Assembly: GCA_024635625.1 (NCBI GenBank)
Contig: JAGXIQ010000037.1
Location: 1-57,674 of the forward strand
Length of the DNA: 57,674 nt
Reading direction: 5' to 3'
Source of the DNA: Loktanella sp.
GTDB taxonomy: Bacteria > Pseudomonadota > Alphaproteobacteria > Rhodobacterales > Rhodobacteraceae
Under the pieces are notes generated by a model that was not told where the DNA came from, ran no database searches, and worked only from the letters and a program-made list of their open reading frames with translations. The position numbers and the translations under genes were made by a program. This document shows, one piece after another, positions 1 to 9,219 of the stretch (position 1 is its first letter; every line of letters begins with the position of its first letter).

Positions 1-1
1 C

Positions 2-457
2 ACTATCATAAATGGTGCAGAGGATGTGTTGCGGGCGGTCGTGGCAACGAAGTCCCTGTCCAAGCGCAAAGTCTGGCCTCGCTTTTGGGCCGGACTACTG
101 TTTGGACCCGATGCCCTAGATGATCCGACACCCTCGCCAGAGTTGCGCCGAGCTATCATCGAGGGGGCCAAGATCAACACACCGCTTGATACTGAAATTG
201 CGCTGGCCCATACGCTGGCGCTACCGGGCTGGCGGTTGCCTGACGATTTGGACCTGACCGGCATTCCGGTCGCTTTTTTCATTGGCCTAAACGATCCGGT
301 GTTTTCCACAACGCAGTCGACAGATTTTTCAAGAAAGATCGGCGGCGTCCCAATCCTGGGTTATCCGGGGCAGGGGCATCTTTTGTTCTTTACGCGGCCT
401 GACGTGTTTGGTGACATGCTGGACTTTGCCGAAGGTCGTCCACAGCGTCTGCGTTGA
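2..457 (+). CDS. Alpha/beta hydrolase, C-terminal part (5' end outside window)
   Basis: The reading frame is open to the left edge, so the N-terminus and probably the nucleophile elbow lie outside the window. What remains looks like the second half of an alpha/beta-hydrolase fold. A beta strand followed by 'GLNDPVF' would carry the catalytic acid, and 'PGQGHLLF' would carry the catalytic histidine about 40 residues later. A GTG at 26 is in frame but is unlikely to be the real start, because the frame continues upstream of it. Substrate unknown. The frame ends 105 bases before the next gene on the same strand. Confidence 0.7.
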   Translation, partial: TIINGAEDVLRAVVATKSLSKRKVWPRFWAGLLFGPDALDDPTPSPELRRAIIEGAKINTPLDTEIALAHTLALPGWRLPDDLDLTGIPVAFFIGLNDPVFSTTQSTDFSRKIGGVPILGYPGQGHLLFFTRPDVFGDMLDFAEGRPQRLR

Positions 458-562
458 GAGCGGCGACAATTTACCGCGACGCATCGTGTGGCCTCCTAAG
501 GCCCTTTGCGCTGGACACTACGGGCCGCTTCCTTACTTTTGCCAGAACCGCAAGGAGCCGAC

Positions 563-1984
563 ATGTTCACCGCCGCCACACCCGAGAGCCTATCTGATTT
601 ACGCGATACATTGCCAGACATGGCGTTCAGGGACGATACCGCACCCTACCTGACCGAACCACGTGGACGCTGGCAGGGTGTAGGCATGGTGGTCGCCCCC
701 AATGATACGACGCAGGTGGCGCAGGTCGTGCGCTATTGTAACGATCGTCGGATCGCTATTGTGCCCTACGGCGGTGGCACTGGCCTTGTTGGTGGTCAAT
801 TGATGGGGGAAGGGGCCGCGCCCTTAGTTCTGTCGCTAGAACGGATGACGGCCATTCGCGCGACTTATCCCAGCGAATCCGTTCTGGTGGCCGAAGCGGG
901 TGCCATTCTTGCTGATGTTCAAATGGCCGCCGAAGAGATCGGGCGATTGTTCCCACTCTCGCTTGCCTCAGAAGGGTCCGCACGGATTGGCGGGCTGCTG
1001 TCCACGAACGCGGGCGGCGTGAACGTACTACGCTATGGCAACGCCCGCGCGCAATGTCTTGGGCTAGAAGTTGTGCGCCCCGACGGCACGATCTGGAATG
1101 GTCTCAGCAGGCTGCGTAAAGACAATACAGGCTACGATTTGCGCGATCTTATGATCGGTGCCGAAGGGACTCTTGGCATCATCACCGCAGCGGCCCTGCG
1201 GCTGGTTCCGCAGCCGGTCGGCGTCGGGGCTGCTATGATGGCGGTGCCATCTCCAAAAGCGGCACTTGATCTGTTGGCACTGGCGCAGGACCGTCTGGGC
1301 GACGGTATTTCCGCGTTCGAAATTATCCACCGACAGGGTTTAGATTTCTTGACTGAAGTTGGGCCAACGTTTCGCGCCCCCTTTGCTGCCAGCCCCGACT
1401 GGATGGTTTTGATCGACATCGGTTTGCCTGCGGGCCTTGTCCCGGATAGCGCGCTTGAACAACTCTTCGAGGAAGCGGCAGAGGCCGGGCTGGTGACCGA
1501 CGGTGTGATAGCCCGTTCCGGTGCCGACCGCGACGCCTTGTGGCACATCCGTGAGAGTATCCCTGAGGCGAACCGCCGAATTGGATCGATTTCGTCGCAC
1601 GACATATCTTTGCCCTTAAGCATGGTGCCGGATTTTATTGTCGAGGGTGGCAAAAGGTTGGCGCGACTAGGAGATTTCCGCATCAATTGCTTTGGCCATC
1701 TCGGTGACGGCAATCTGCATTACAACGTGTTTCCCAAGCCTAGCGAAAGCCGTGCGGATTACGAGGGTAGCCGCGCTGCGATCAAAGGTTGCGTGCACGA
1801 TCTGACCAACGAGATGGGCGGATCGGTCAGTGCAGAGCATGGTATTGGACGGCTGAAGGTCGATGACCTTGAGAAATATGGCGATCCGGTAAAGCTGGAA
1901 ATGATGCGGGCGATCAAGACTGCCATGGATCCAAACGGCATCATGAATCCCGGTGCTGTGCTGCGCAATTTATCGAACAGTTAA
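563..1984 (+). CDS. FAD-binding 2-hydroxyacid dehydrogenase (GlcD / D-lactate dehydrogenase family)
   Basis: A 473-residue flavoprotein of the PCMH-type FAD-binding oxidase family, expected to oxidise a D-2-hydroxyacid such as D-lactate, glycolate or D-2-hydroxyglutarate. 'VPYGGGTGLVGGQL' near residue 70 is the FAD diphosphate-binding loop. 'NTGYDLRDLMIGAEGTLG' continues the FAD domain. The C-terminal half has 'CFGHLGDGNLHYNV' and 'SAEHGIGRLK', the conserved substrate and flavin region. The start is the ATG preceded by AAGGAG eight bases upstream; the frame extends a further 19 codons to a TTG, which I reject for lack of a ribosome site. The exact substrate cannot be told from sequence. Confidence 0.88.
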   Translation: MFTAATPESLSDLRDTLPDMAFRDDTAPYLTEPRGRWQGVGMVVAPNDTTQVAQVVRYCNDRRIAIVPYGGGTGLVGGQLMGEGAAPLVLSLERMTAIRATYPSESVLVAEAGAILADVQMAAEEIGRLFPLSLASEGSARIGGLLSTNAGGVNVLRYGNARAQCLGLEVVRPDGTIWNGLSRLRKDNTGYDLRDLMIGAEGTLGIITAAALRLVPQPVGVGAAMMAVPSPKAALDLLALAQDRLGDGISAFEIIHRQGLDFLTEVGPTFRAPFAASPDWMVLIDIGLPAGLVPDSALEQLFEEAAEAGLVTDGVIARSGADRDALWHIRESIPEANRRIGSISSHDISLPLSMVPDFIVEGGKRLARLGDFRINCFGHLGDGNLHYNVFPKPSESRADYEGSRAAIKGCVHDLTNEMGGSVSAEHGIGRLKVDDLEKYGDPVKLEMMRAIKTAMDPNGIMNPGAVLRNLSNS

Positions 1985-2008
1985 GGTTTACGGCGCATAA
2001 ACGGTCTA

Positions 2009-2034
2009 GAGAGTTGGTGAATTGCTGAACTCTC
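2009..2034 (+). terminator. Hairpin after the FAD dehydrogenase gene
   Basis: GAGAGTT (2009-2015) pairs with AACTCTC (2028-2034) around a 12-base loop, 24 bases after the stop codon. No clear T run follows, so termination is inferred from position between convergent genes. Confidence 0.4.
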
Positions 2035-2117
2035 TCTCGGGTCAGAAGACCTTATGCTGCGACCCTCCAAGGGGTCTAGCCGGAAAATCCGGCGCAGCGG
2101 TCGTGGTCTCCTGTAGT

Positions 2118-2148
2118 GGTGGCGCCAGCCCGAAAGGGCAGCGCCACC
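2118..2148 (-). terminator. Hairpin after apt
   Basis: GGTGGCG (2118-2124) pairs with CGCCACC (2142-2148), and an inner GCCC-GAAA-GGGC hairpin sits inside it. The structure ends about 10 bases from the apt stop codon on the minus strand, which suits a transcription terminator for the mtnP-apt unit. Confidence 0.5.
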
Positions 2149-2157
2149 GCAGACAGA

Positions 2158-2688
2158 TCAGTGACCTTCGTAGGAACACAGGGCGTGGACGTCCATGCCC
2201 AGCCCTTCCAACTTGGCCCGACCGCCAAGTTCCGGCAGGTCGATGATGAAGGCACAGCCAACAACTTGCGCACCCAGACGCTCGATTAATTTGATCCCAG
2301 CCTCTGCAGTGCCGCCGGTGGCCAGCAGGTCGTCGACCATCAGGACCCGCTCTCCCGGTTGCAGGGCGTCATCATGAATTTCGACGATCGCCTCGCCGTA
2401 TTCTAGTGTATAGGCCTGCTCGATGCATTTAGCGGGCAGCTTGCCCTTTTTACGGATCGGCACGAACCCAACAGACAGCTGGTGCGCAATAGCGCCACCC
2501 AGGATGAATCCCCGCGCCTCTAGTCCGACGACTCGGTCGATGGGCTGGCCGGCATAGGGGTGCAGCAGTTGGTCGATCGCCATGCGGAACCCGCGCGGAT
2601 CGGCGAATAGGGTCGTCACGTCGCGGAACATGATCCCCTCGCGCGGAAAGTCGGGAATCGTGCGGATATAGTCCTGAACGGTTTTCAT
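2158..2688 (-). CDS. apt: Adenine phosphoribosyltransferase
   Basis: Joins adenine to phosphoribosyl pyrophosphate to make AMP (purine salvage, cytoplasm). The 176 residues are the usual length. The N-terminus '[17 protein letters not shown]' is the family signature, and '[17 protein letters not shown]' is the PRPP-binding loop. Its ATG overlaps the stop codon of the upstream mtnP by four bases (ATGA), so the two are translationally coupled. The pairing makes sense because MtnP releases adenine, the substrate of Apt. Confidence 0.96.
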   Translation of the reverse strand: MKTVQDYIRTIPDFPREGIMFRDVTTLFADPRGFRMAIDQLLHPYAGQPIDRVVGLEARGFILGGAIAHQLSVGFVPIRKKGKLPAKCIEQAYTLEYGEAIVEIHDDALQPGERVLMVDDLLATGGTAEAGIKLIERLGAQVVGCAFIIDLPELGGRAKLEGLGMDVHALCSYEGH

Positions 2689-3563
2689 GTCGGGTCCTTT
2701 GGGGTCAACACGCGGCCCGCGACCGCGTCAAGTTTGGCAACCAATGCAGAGTCGCGCTGGTCGGGGGAAGTCATGATGGCATGCGTCAGTGCGGTGTCAC
2801 AGCCGCCCGCACATGTGCGCGGCAGCGAGGATACAAGCGCCATGACCATGTCGCGCGCTTTTGTACCATTGCCCTGCAAGGTTCTGATGACGTCGGCCAC
2901 ATCTACCGCGCCGTGATCTGGATGCCAGCTGTCGTAATCGGTAATCATCGCGACGCTCGCGTAGTGTAGTTCTGCCTCTCGGGCTAATTTCGCCTCTGGC
3001 ATGTTGGTCATACCAATGACGTCACAGTTCCAGACGTCGCGGTAAAGGATACTTTCGGCGCGGCTGGAAAACTGCGGGCCTTCCATCGCAAGATAGGTGC
3101 CACCGTCGTGGGTTGTGATCCCGACGGCGCGTGCGGCGGCAACACATGCGGCGGACAAGTCGGGGCAGACCGGATGTGCCACGCTGACATGGGCGACACA
3201 GCCGGTACCGAAAAACGATTTTTCCCGCGCAAAAGTCCGGTCGATGAACTGATCAACGATAACGAAATCGCCCGGTGCCATATGTTCGCGAAACGATCCG
3301 CAGGCGCTAATGCTGACAAGGTCTGTGACCCCCAAACGCTTCATGGCGTCGATATTCGCGTGGTAGGGCACTGTCGTCGGGCTATGGATATGACCACGTC
3401 CATGACGCGGCAGAAAAGCCAACGGCACGCCGTCTAGCGTGCCAGTCAAAATGGCGTCCGACGGTGCCCCCCATGGGGTATCGACGGCCGTCCACGTCGC
3501 ATTCTTCAGGCCGGGGATGTCGTAAAGGCCCGATCCGCCGATGATGCCAAATCTGCCCTGCAT
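2685..3563 (-). CDS. mtnP: S-methyl-5'-thioadenosine phosphorylase
   Basis: Splits methylthioadenosine with phosphate into adenine and methylthioribose-1-phosphate, as part of methionine salvage and clearing the by-product of polyamine synthesis. The 292-residue protein begins '[11 protein letters not shown]', has '[13 protein letters not shown]' and '[16 protein letters not shown]', and contains '[13 protein letters not shown]' and '[17 protein letters not shown]', all typical of the PNP/MTAP class 2 fold. I start it at the ATG at 3563, which has GGAGG about nine bases upstream; the frame stays open 39 codons further. It lies 139 bases from the divergent SulP gene. Confidence 0.95.
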   Translation of the reverse strand: MQGRFGIIGGSGLYDIPGLKNATWTAVDTPWGAPSDAILTGTLDGVPLAFLPRHGRGHIHSPTTVPYHANIDAMKRLGVTDLVSISACGSFREHMAPGDFVIVDQFIDRTFAREKSFFGTGCVAHVSVAHPVCPDLSAACVAAARAVGITTHDGGTYLAMEGPQFSSRAESILYRDVWNCDVIGMTNMPEAKLAREAELHYASVAMITDYDSWHPDHGAVDVADVIRTLQGNGTKARDMVMALVSSLPRTCAGGCDTALTHAIMTSPDQRDSALVAKLDAVAGRVLTPKDPT

Positions 3564-3702
3564 AGACCCTGCCTCCGGTTTGCACGATCGCTTTGTGACC
3601 CTTGCGCGTCGGCTGCGCAACCGTTCAGGTTTGGCAGGGGTGACATTCGACACGACCTGTCTTAGTGGCCACACCAACACGATTGTATTTCAGGAAAACC
3701 CA

Positions 3703-5322
3703 ATGGCCAAACGCGCCCTTCTGGCGACTTTCGCCGACAGCATTGCCCTGACAGACCCAAGCGCCCCCCTCAATGCCGGCCGCATGCGGATCGAGTTGTT
3801 GTCGGGCTTGACCGTCGCGCTGGCACTTGTGCCAGAAGCCGTCGCCTTTGCATTCGTTGCAGGCGTTCCGCCACTGGTTGGCCTGTACGCCGCCTTTATT
3901 GTGGGCCTTATCACCGCCGTCATCGGCGGGCGACCCGGCATGATCTCTGGCGCGACGGGGGCTTTGGCGGTTGTTATGGTAAGCCTCGTGGCTCAGCATG
4001 GGATCGAATATCTGTTTGCGACCGTCGTCATGATGGGTTTGATTCAGATCATTGTCGGCATCATGCGTTGGGGTAAGTTCATCCGCCTCGTGCCGCATCC
4101 GGTGATGTTGGGCTTCGTCAACGGTTTAGCCATCGTCATTTTTATGGCGCAACTCGGTCAGTTCAAAGTGCCCGGGTCTACCGAGGTGTCAGGCCATGGT
4201 GTCGGCGGCGGAGCATGGCTGTCCGGTGCGCCGATGGTCTGGATGCTGGGGCTGACTGCATTGACCATGTTTATCATCTGGGCCGCGCCCAAAGTCACCA
4301 ACCTGATCCCCGCGCCGCTGGCGGGCATCGGTATTGTCGCCGCTATCGTCATCATCTTTGGCATTGATGTGCCTGTCGTTGGCGATCTGGCCTCGATCGA
4401 AGGTTCGTTGCCGCCGTTCCATGTGCCGATGGTGCCGTTCACGTGGGAAACGGTTCAAATCATAGCGCCATATGCCCTAATCCTTGCGGCCATCGGTTTG
4501 ATTGAAAGCCTGCTGACCCTGAACCTTGTGTCAGAGATGACGAACCAGCGTGGAGGTGCCAGCCAAGAATGCATCGCGCAAGGTGTTGCAAACACAGTCA
4601 CCGGCTTTTTTGGTGGCATGGGCGGTTGTGCGATGATCGGGCAAAGTATGATCAACGTGAAATCCGGCGGTCGCACGCGCATTGCAGGCATCGCGGCTGC
4701 GTTGTTCCTATTGGCCTTCATTCTTTTTGCGTCCGGCCTGATTGCGCAAATCCCGCTGGCCGCCCTGGTCGGCGTCATGTTCATGGTGGTAATAGGCACG
4801 TTCGCTTGGAACTCTTTTTCTATCCTGCGCAAGGTGCCGCGCACGGACGCTGTGGTCATCGTGTTGGTGACGGCCGTGACCGTCGCGACCGACCTTGCGA
4901 CTGCGGTGCTGGTCGGTGTCGTCGTTTCGGCATTGGCCTATGCTTGGAACAACGCGACCCGTATCCACGCGAAAACTTATCGTACGCCAGAAGGCGCGAA
5001 GGTTTATCAGATCCAAGGGCCATTGTTTTTCGGCTCCGCCGAGGGCTTTAACGAGTTATTCGACGTGGACGAAGATCCGTCACTGGTCATCGTCGATTTT
5101 GATGGCAGCCGTGTTGTGGACCAATCTGCGCTGGCTGCTATCGAAACCATCGCGGGCAAGTATGAAGCTGCGGGTAAGTCTATCCAGTTGCGGCATCTGT
5201 CGCGTGATTGTCATCGCCTGCTGTCAAAGGCAGGCCACCTGATAATCGACAGCGACGACGACCCCGATTACGCGCTGGCAGTCGACTATTCTGTCCGTAC
5301 TGGGGTGCTGGGCGGTCATTGA
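3703..5322 (+). CDS. SulP family anion transporter with STAS domain
   Basis: An inner-membrane anion transporter of 539 residues. The first 400 or so residues are a dense series of membrane segments beginning 'LLSGLTVALALVPEAVAFAF', the characteristic SulP entry helices. The last 110 or so residues form a soluble STAS domain ('LVIVDFDGSRVVDQSALAAI'). SulP proteins carry sulfate, bicarbonate or other anions, often with sodium or protons; the sequence does not settle which. The start is the ATG in 'CCCAATGGCC'. An in-frame ORF reaching back to 3541 would run into the mtnP start and is not credible. A hairpin follows the gene. Confidence 0.9.
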   Translation: MAKRALLATFADSIALTDPSAPLNAGRMRIELLSGLTVALALVPEAVAFAFVAGVPPLVGLYAAFIVGLITAVIGGRPGMISGATGALAVVMVSLVAQHGIEYLFATVVMMGLIQIIVGIMRWGKFIRLVPHPVMLGFVNGLAIVIFMAQLGQFKVPGSTEVSGHGVGGGAWLSGAPMVWMLGLTALTMFIIWAAPKVTNLIPAPLAGIGIVAAIVIIFGIDVPVVGDLASIEGSLPPFHVPMVPFTWETVQIIAPYALILAAIGLIESLLTLNLVSEMTNQRGGASQECIAQGVANTVTGFFGGMGGCAMIGQSMINVKSGGRTRIAGIAAALFLLAFILFASGLIAQIPLAALVGVMFMVVIGTFAWNSFSILRKVPRTDAVVIVLVTAVTVATDLATAVLVGVVVSALAYAWNNATRIHAKTYRTPEGAKVYQIQGPLFFGSAEGFNELFDVDEDPSLVIVDFDGSRVVDQSALAAIETIAGKYEAAGKSIQLRHLSRDCHRLLSKAGHLIIDSDDDPDYALAVDYSVRTGVLGGH

Positions 5323-5345
5323 TGCCTTGTAATTGAGCGATTGCG

Positions 5346-5374
5346 CGGAAACATGGCGGAATGCTGCGTTTCCG
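5346..5374 (+). terminator. Possible terminator after the SulP gene
   Basis: CGGAAAC (5346-5352) and GTTTCCG (5368-5374) can pair around a 15-base loop, 23 bases after the SulP stop. There is no T run, so this is weak. Confidence 0.25.
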
Positions 5375-5440
5375 ACTCGCCAAACCCGAGTAGGATCAGA
5401 ATACTCCACTCAGTTTAAAAAACGACGGGGACCCGCCATC

Positions 5441-6439
5441 ATGTTCTATCGCTCACTCGCTGCTGCCGTTTTGCTTGCCACTACGGCACATGCGCAGACT
5501 GATCTGCCCTTTGCGCTGGATTGGAAATTCGAGGGGCCAGCCGCGCCCTATTTTGCTGCCATCGACAATGGGCATTTCGCTGATGCCGGTCTGAACGTCA
5601 CGATTGAAGCGGGGAACGGGTCACTGGACGCTATCCCTAAGGTCGCGACGGGCGCTTTCCCCGTAGGCTTTGCCGACATTAACAGCCTGATTAAGTTCCT
5701 TGATCAGAACCCGGGTGCGCCGGTGATCGCGGCGATGATGGTCTACGATAAGCCGCCCTTTGCGATCATTGGCCGTAAGTCGTTAGGCATCGACGGACCG
5801 AAATCCCTAGAAGGCAAAATCCTTGGCGCGCCGCCGCCCGATGGTGCTTGGGCGCAGTTTCCGATCTTTGCCGCTGAAAATGATCTGGACATGGCTGCGA
5901 TTACCGTCGAACCCGTCGGCTTTCCGACGCGTGAACCGATGTTGGCCGAAGGCAATGTCGCCGCAATCACCGGCTTTTCCTTCACATCCTATTTGAACGC
6001 TGCCAGGCTTGGGGTGCCAGAAGATGATCTGGTAACGATGCTGATGGCCGACTACGGCGTCGATCTTTACGGCAATGCTGTGATCGTGAACACGGAATAT
6101 GCCGCCGCAAACCCTGATGTCATCAAGGGCTTTCTAACTGCCGTCGCAGAGGGCTGGTCAGACGCAATTGCCGATCCAGCCGCCGTTATTCCGATGTTGA
6201 TCGAACGCAACCCCGCTGCGGACGCGGCGTTGGAGCAGCGCCGTCTGGAACTGTCGATCCGCGATAACGTTGATACCGATTGGGTTAAAGCCAACGGGTT
6301 TGGCGGCATCGACGCGGACCGCATGGCAAACAGCCTGACGCAGATCGCCACGACCTATGAATTTACGACGGCACCTGATGCAGCGCTCTATTTCACCAGC
6401 GACTACCTGCCGGAGGGCGGGTTCAAGCTGGCGGACTAA
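5441..6439 (+). CDS. ABC transporter substrate-binding protein, NMT1/THI5-like
   Basis: Periplasmic binding protein of 332 residues with a Sec signal peptide ending around 'TTAHAQ'. The body begins 'LPFALDWKFEGPAAPYFAAI', the NMT1/THI5/SsuA layout, with 'GHFADAGLNVTIEAG' next. Relatives bind sulfonates, nitrate, pyrimidine precursors of thiamine or riboflavin. I see no TPP-riboswitch THI box in the 117-base upstream region, so thiamine is not specially supported. The ATPase and permease genes follow directly (TTG start 3 bases later, then ATGA overlap), forming a three-gene importer operon. Confidence 0.85.
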   Translation: MFYRSLAAAVLLATTAHAQTDLPFALDWKFEGPAAPYFAAIDNGHFADAGLNVTIEAGNGSLDAIPKVATGAFPVGFADINSLIKFLDQNPGAPVIAAMMVYDKPPFAIIGRKSLGIDGPKSLEGKILGAPPPDGAWAQFPIFAAENDLDMAAITVEPVGFPTREPMLAEGNVAAITGFSFTSYLNAARLGVPEDDLVTMLMADYGVDLYGNAVIVNTEYAAANPDVIKGFLTAVAEGWSDAIADPAAVIPMLIERNPAADAALEQRRLELSIRDNVDTDWVKANGFGGIDADRMANSLTQIATTYEFTTAPDAALYFTSDYLPEGGFKLAD

Positions 6440-6442
6440 GGT

Positions 6443-7225
6443 TTGGAAAATCTCATTGACATCAAGGGGGTGCGGCACTCTTACCGCACCGCCTCTGGCC
6501 CCTTACCCGTTCTTGACGGGCTGGAGTTGAGCGTGCCCGAGGGCGGCTTTGTGGCCGTCGTCGGGCCGTCCGGTTGCGGCAAATCCACGTTAACGCGGCT
6601 TATAGCGGGGCTGCTGATCCCCGACGAAGGCGAGGTTGCGGTGCATGGTAAACGCATCACTGCGCCGCGCAGCAACGTGGGTATGGCCTTTCAGAACCCG
6701 GTGCTGCTGGAATGGCGAACCATTCTGCAGAACGTTTTATTGCCGTTAGAAATCGTGCCGACAAAGCTGACACGCGCACAAGGTGAAGAACGTGCCCGCA
6801 AGTTGCTGGCGCTCGTCGGTTTGGAAGGGTTCGAGGGTAAACGCCCCTCGGAACTTTCTGGTGGAATGAAGCAGCGCGCTTCTCTTTGCCGCGCGCTGAT
6901 TCACTCACCAGAGGTGCTGATCCTGGATGAACCCTTTGGTGCGCTTGACGCATTCACCCGTGAAGACCTCTGGCAAATCATGCATCGTGTGAAGGCAGAA
7001 GAGCCGTTTACCGGCGTCCTGATTACTCATGACTTGCGCGAATCGATCTTTCTTGCCGATCAGGTCGTCGTGCTGTCGGGGCGACCGGCCAAGACACAGT
7101 TCGTACTGGATATTCCAGATACCGGCCTGCGCACGCTAGAGGATCTTTATATGCCGCAGGCCGCAGAGCGATTGAATATTTTGCGGCACCAGATCGAGGT
7201 CGCCCAAGGGCGGGTTGCAGCATGA
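6443..7225 (+). CDS. ABC transporter ATP-binding protein (SsuB/TauB type)
   Basis: ATPase of 260 residues that powers the neighbouring importer. Walker A is 'GPSGCGKST' near residue 42, the signature is 'LSGGMKQR', and Walker B is '[13 protein letters not shown]', followed by the H-loop 'LITHDL'. The 'LSGGMKQRASLCRAL' form is typical of the nitrate/sulfonate/taurine family. The apparent start is TTG, three bases after the binding-protein stop; no ATG is available in frame nearby. The last four bases overlap the permease start. Confidence 0.88.
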   Translation: MENLIDIKGVRHSYRTASGPLPVLDGLELSVPEGGFVAVVGPSGCGKSTLTRLIAGLLIPDEGEVAVHGKRITAPRSNVGMAFQNPVLLEWRTILQNVLLPLEIVPTKLTRAQGEERARKLLALVGLEGFEGKRPSELSGGMKQRASLCRALIHSPEVLILDEPFGALDAFTREDLWQIMHRVKAEEPFTGVLITHDLRESIFLADQVVVLSGRPAKTQFVLDIPDTGLRTLEDLYMPQAAERLNILRHQIEVAQGRVAA

Positions 7226-7980
7226 AGGCGCGTCAGGTTCTTGTCCCGTTTGCCGCGGTCGTCGTTTTCCTGGTGCTCTGGGAGGCGCTCGTTTGGGTCA
7301 TGGGGTGGCCGAATTACAAGATGGCCTCGCCCAGCGACCTGATTCCTGCTTACGAGAAATACTGGAATCTGTTTTTGATTATGGGCTGGCAGACCCTGTG
7401 GCGGACAATCGTTGGTTTACTACTGGCTGTCGTCTTCGGCATCGCACTTGGTATGGTCATGGGCTTTTCGCGCACGATGCGCGACGCACTATATCCTTTG
7501 CTCGTGGGATTTAACGCTGTCCCGAAGGCGACAGTGGTGCCCATAGTTGCATTGATGTTCGTCGGCTGGCACGATTTTAACACGGTGCTGATTGCCTTCA
7601 TGATCAGCTTCTTCCCAATCGCCGTGTCCGTCAGTATTGGGCTGTCCACGCTAGAGCCCGAATACCGCGACATTCTCCGTTCGCTTGGTGCCTCGCAATC
7701 CATGATCTTCTGGAAAATTGCGCTGCCCAAGACTTTGCCGGAATTCTTTGGCGCGTTGAAAGTCTCGGTCACGCTGGCTTTCATCGGTACCAATCTGATG
7801 GAGATCGTGTCGCCCCATGGCCGAGGCCTTGGGGCGTTGTTCGATAGTGGCAAGACCAACTCTGATTACCCGTTGATGTTCGCGGTGCTGATCGCCTTGG
7901 CGTTCCTTGGCATCGTACTTTATTATATCGTCGTCGCACTAGAGAAGATTTTTGCCGGCTGGGCGGATCGGACCGTCTAG
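7222..7980 (+). CDS. ABC transporter permease (SsuC/TauC type)
   Basis: Inner-membrane permease of 252 residues with about six hydrophobic segments. The cytoplasmic coupling loop reads 'LSTLEPEYRDILRSLGASQ', the usual EAA loop contacting the ATPase. It completes the three-gene importer starting at 5441; start and previous stop overlap as ATGA. Its stop overlaps the end of the convergent flavin reductase gene by four bases. Confidence 0.88.
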   Translation: MKARQVLVPFAAVVVFLVLWEALVWVMGWPNYKMASPSDLIPAYEKYWNLFLIMGWQTLWRTIVGLLLAVVFGIALGMVMGFSRTMRDALYPLLVGFNAVPKATVVPIVALMFVGWHDFNTVLIAFMISFFPIAVSVSIGLSTLEPEYRDILRSLGASQSMIFWKIALPKTLPEFFGALKVSVTLAFIGTNLMEIVSPHGRGLGALFDSGKTNSDYPLMFAVLIALAFLGIVLYYIVVALEKIFAGWADRTV

Positions 7981-8597
7981 ACCTCCCCGGGCCGCTTCAG
8001 GCTGAACACCTCGGTTACCGTCGCAAAATCGCGGTAGCCGAGGCGCGACACCGGGTTGAACTTCAACACGTCAAAGATGCCGTCAATAATGCAGTCGTCG
8101 GAAAGACGGATGCCGATGACCTCACCGATTACCATGAAATTATGCTCTCCCTCTAAGGTCACGATCTGGGTCATCTTGCATTCCAGCGTGGCAGGTGAGG
8201 CCGTGACGAAGCCGCAGTCGATAGTGTCACACTGACCTTTCTCGAGACCGGTCAGCGCAAACTCGTCTGTTTCCTTCTCCCATGGACCGGAGCTTTGGTT
8301 CATCACGTCCCGCAACGCATGGCTGACGATATTAACCGCAAACACGCCGGTTTCGCGGATATTAGCGACCGAATCTTTGGTGCCGTCGCGGTCAGGTTTT
8401 GCCCCAGTGGACGCGAACATAACCTGTGGTGGGAAATAACTGACCGCGTTGAAAAAGGAGTATGGTGCAAGGTTGTCTGATCCGTCCGATCCCCGCGTCG
8501 AAATCCAGCCGATGGGGCGGGGGGTGACGATGGCATTGAACGGGTTGTGTGGCAGGCCGTGGCCTGCGCCGGTACTGCGGTCTGGGCGGTAAAACAT
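7977..8597 (-). CDS. Flavin reductase-like, FMN-binding split-barrel protein
   Basis: A 206-residue protein of the flavin reductase family (DIM6/NTAB type). The conserved N-terminal stretch 'AIVTPRPIGWISTRG' and 'NLAPYSFFNAVSYFPP' are the FMN-binding signature. Such proteins supply reduced flavin to oxygenases or act as stand-alone FMN proteins. No oxygenase gene is adjacent, so the partner is unknown. ATG start; divergent from the GNAT gene with an 80-base gap. Confidence 0.82.
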   Translation of the reverse strand: MFYRPDRSTGAGHGLPHNPFNAIVTPRPIGWISTRGSDGSDNLAPYSFFNAVSYFPPQVMFASTGAKPDRDGTKDSVANIRETGVFAVNIVSHALRDVMNQSSGPWEKETDEFALTGLEKGQCDTIDCGFVTASPATLECKMTQIVTLEGEHNFMVIGEVIGIRLSDDCIIDGIFDVLKFNPVSRLGYRDFATVTEVFSLKRPGEV

Positions 8598-8677
8598 GGC
8601 GGGTGGTCCCTTTCATCCGATTTGCGCTACAGCTAGCGTGCGATCACGACACGGACCAGAAAGAAGACACGCACAGC

Positions 8678-9169
8678 ATGGATATCACCACCGCACGGGA
8701 ACGTCCCGATGACTACTGGGAGGTCGAGGCGTTATACGATACATGCTTTGCCCCCGGCCGTACTGCGCTGTCGTCCTATCGCCTGCGCGACGGCGTCGAT
8801 CCGATCCCGCAGCTGTGTATTGTCGCCCGGGACGGCTATGGACAGGTCGCAGGCGCAATCCGCAACTGGCCGATCCGCGTCAGCGAAAAAGACGCGATCC
8901 TGCTGGGTCCTGTCGCCGTTCACCCCACGCATCAGGGCGAAGGCATTGCTGCCTTGTTGATCTGGCGGTGTCTAGAGGTTGCGGCCAAGGGCGGCTGGCC
9001 TCGGATTATGCTTGTCGGTGACGGCCCCTATTACGGACGTTTTGGTTTTGTGAAGCTAGAAGGCGTGACGATGCCGCCGCCGACAAACCCCGACCGAGTC
9101 TTGGGAATCGCATTGCGCCGCGGTGGCTGGGACGGTGTAACAGGGGACGTTACGCGCGCACACGATTGA
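8678..9169 (+). CDS. GNAT family N-acetyltransferase
   Basis: Acetyl-CoA-dependent acetyltransferase of 163 residues. 'LLGPVAVHPTHQGEGIAALL' is the acetyl-CoA pyrophosphate loop (motif A), followed by 'VGDGPYYGRFGFVKLEG', typical of the YhbS-like subgroup. Substrate not predictable. The ATG at 8678 fits the domain; the frame runs 43 codons further upstream into the start of the divergent gene. Confidence 0.85.
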   Translation: MDITTARERPDDYWEVEALYDTCFAPGRTALSSYRLRDGVDPIPQLCIVARDGYGQVAGAIRNWPIRVSEKDAILLGPVAVHPTHQGEGIAALLIWRCLEVAAKGGWPRIMLVGDGPYYGRFGFVKLEGVTMPPPTNPDRVLGIALRRGGWDGVTGDVTRAHD

Positions 9170-9219
9170 AAATTATCCCCGGTTGCATATGTTTGAAAAA
9201 CCCAACCAACAGGCTTGCC

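Noticed and set aside
1132-1713. A long minus-strand frame inside the FAD dehydrogenase gene (193 codons)
   Set aside because: It lies wholly within a well-supported gene on the other strand and shows no motif; it reflects GC-rich codon use.
5323-5440. A TPP riboswitch upstream of the NMT1/THI5-like binding-protein gene
   Set aside because: The THI-box core is not present; only a weak hairpin that better fits a terminator for the SulP gene.
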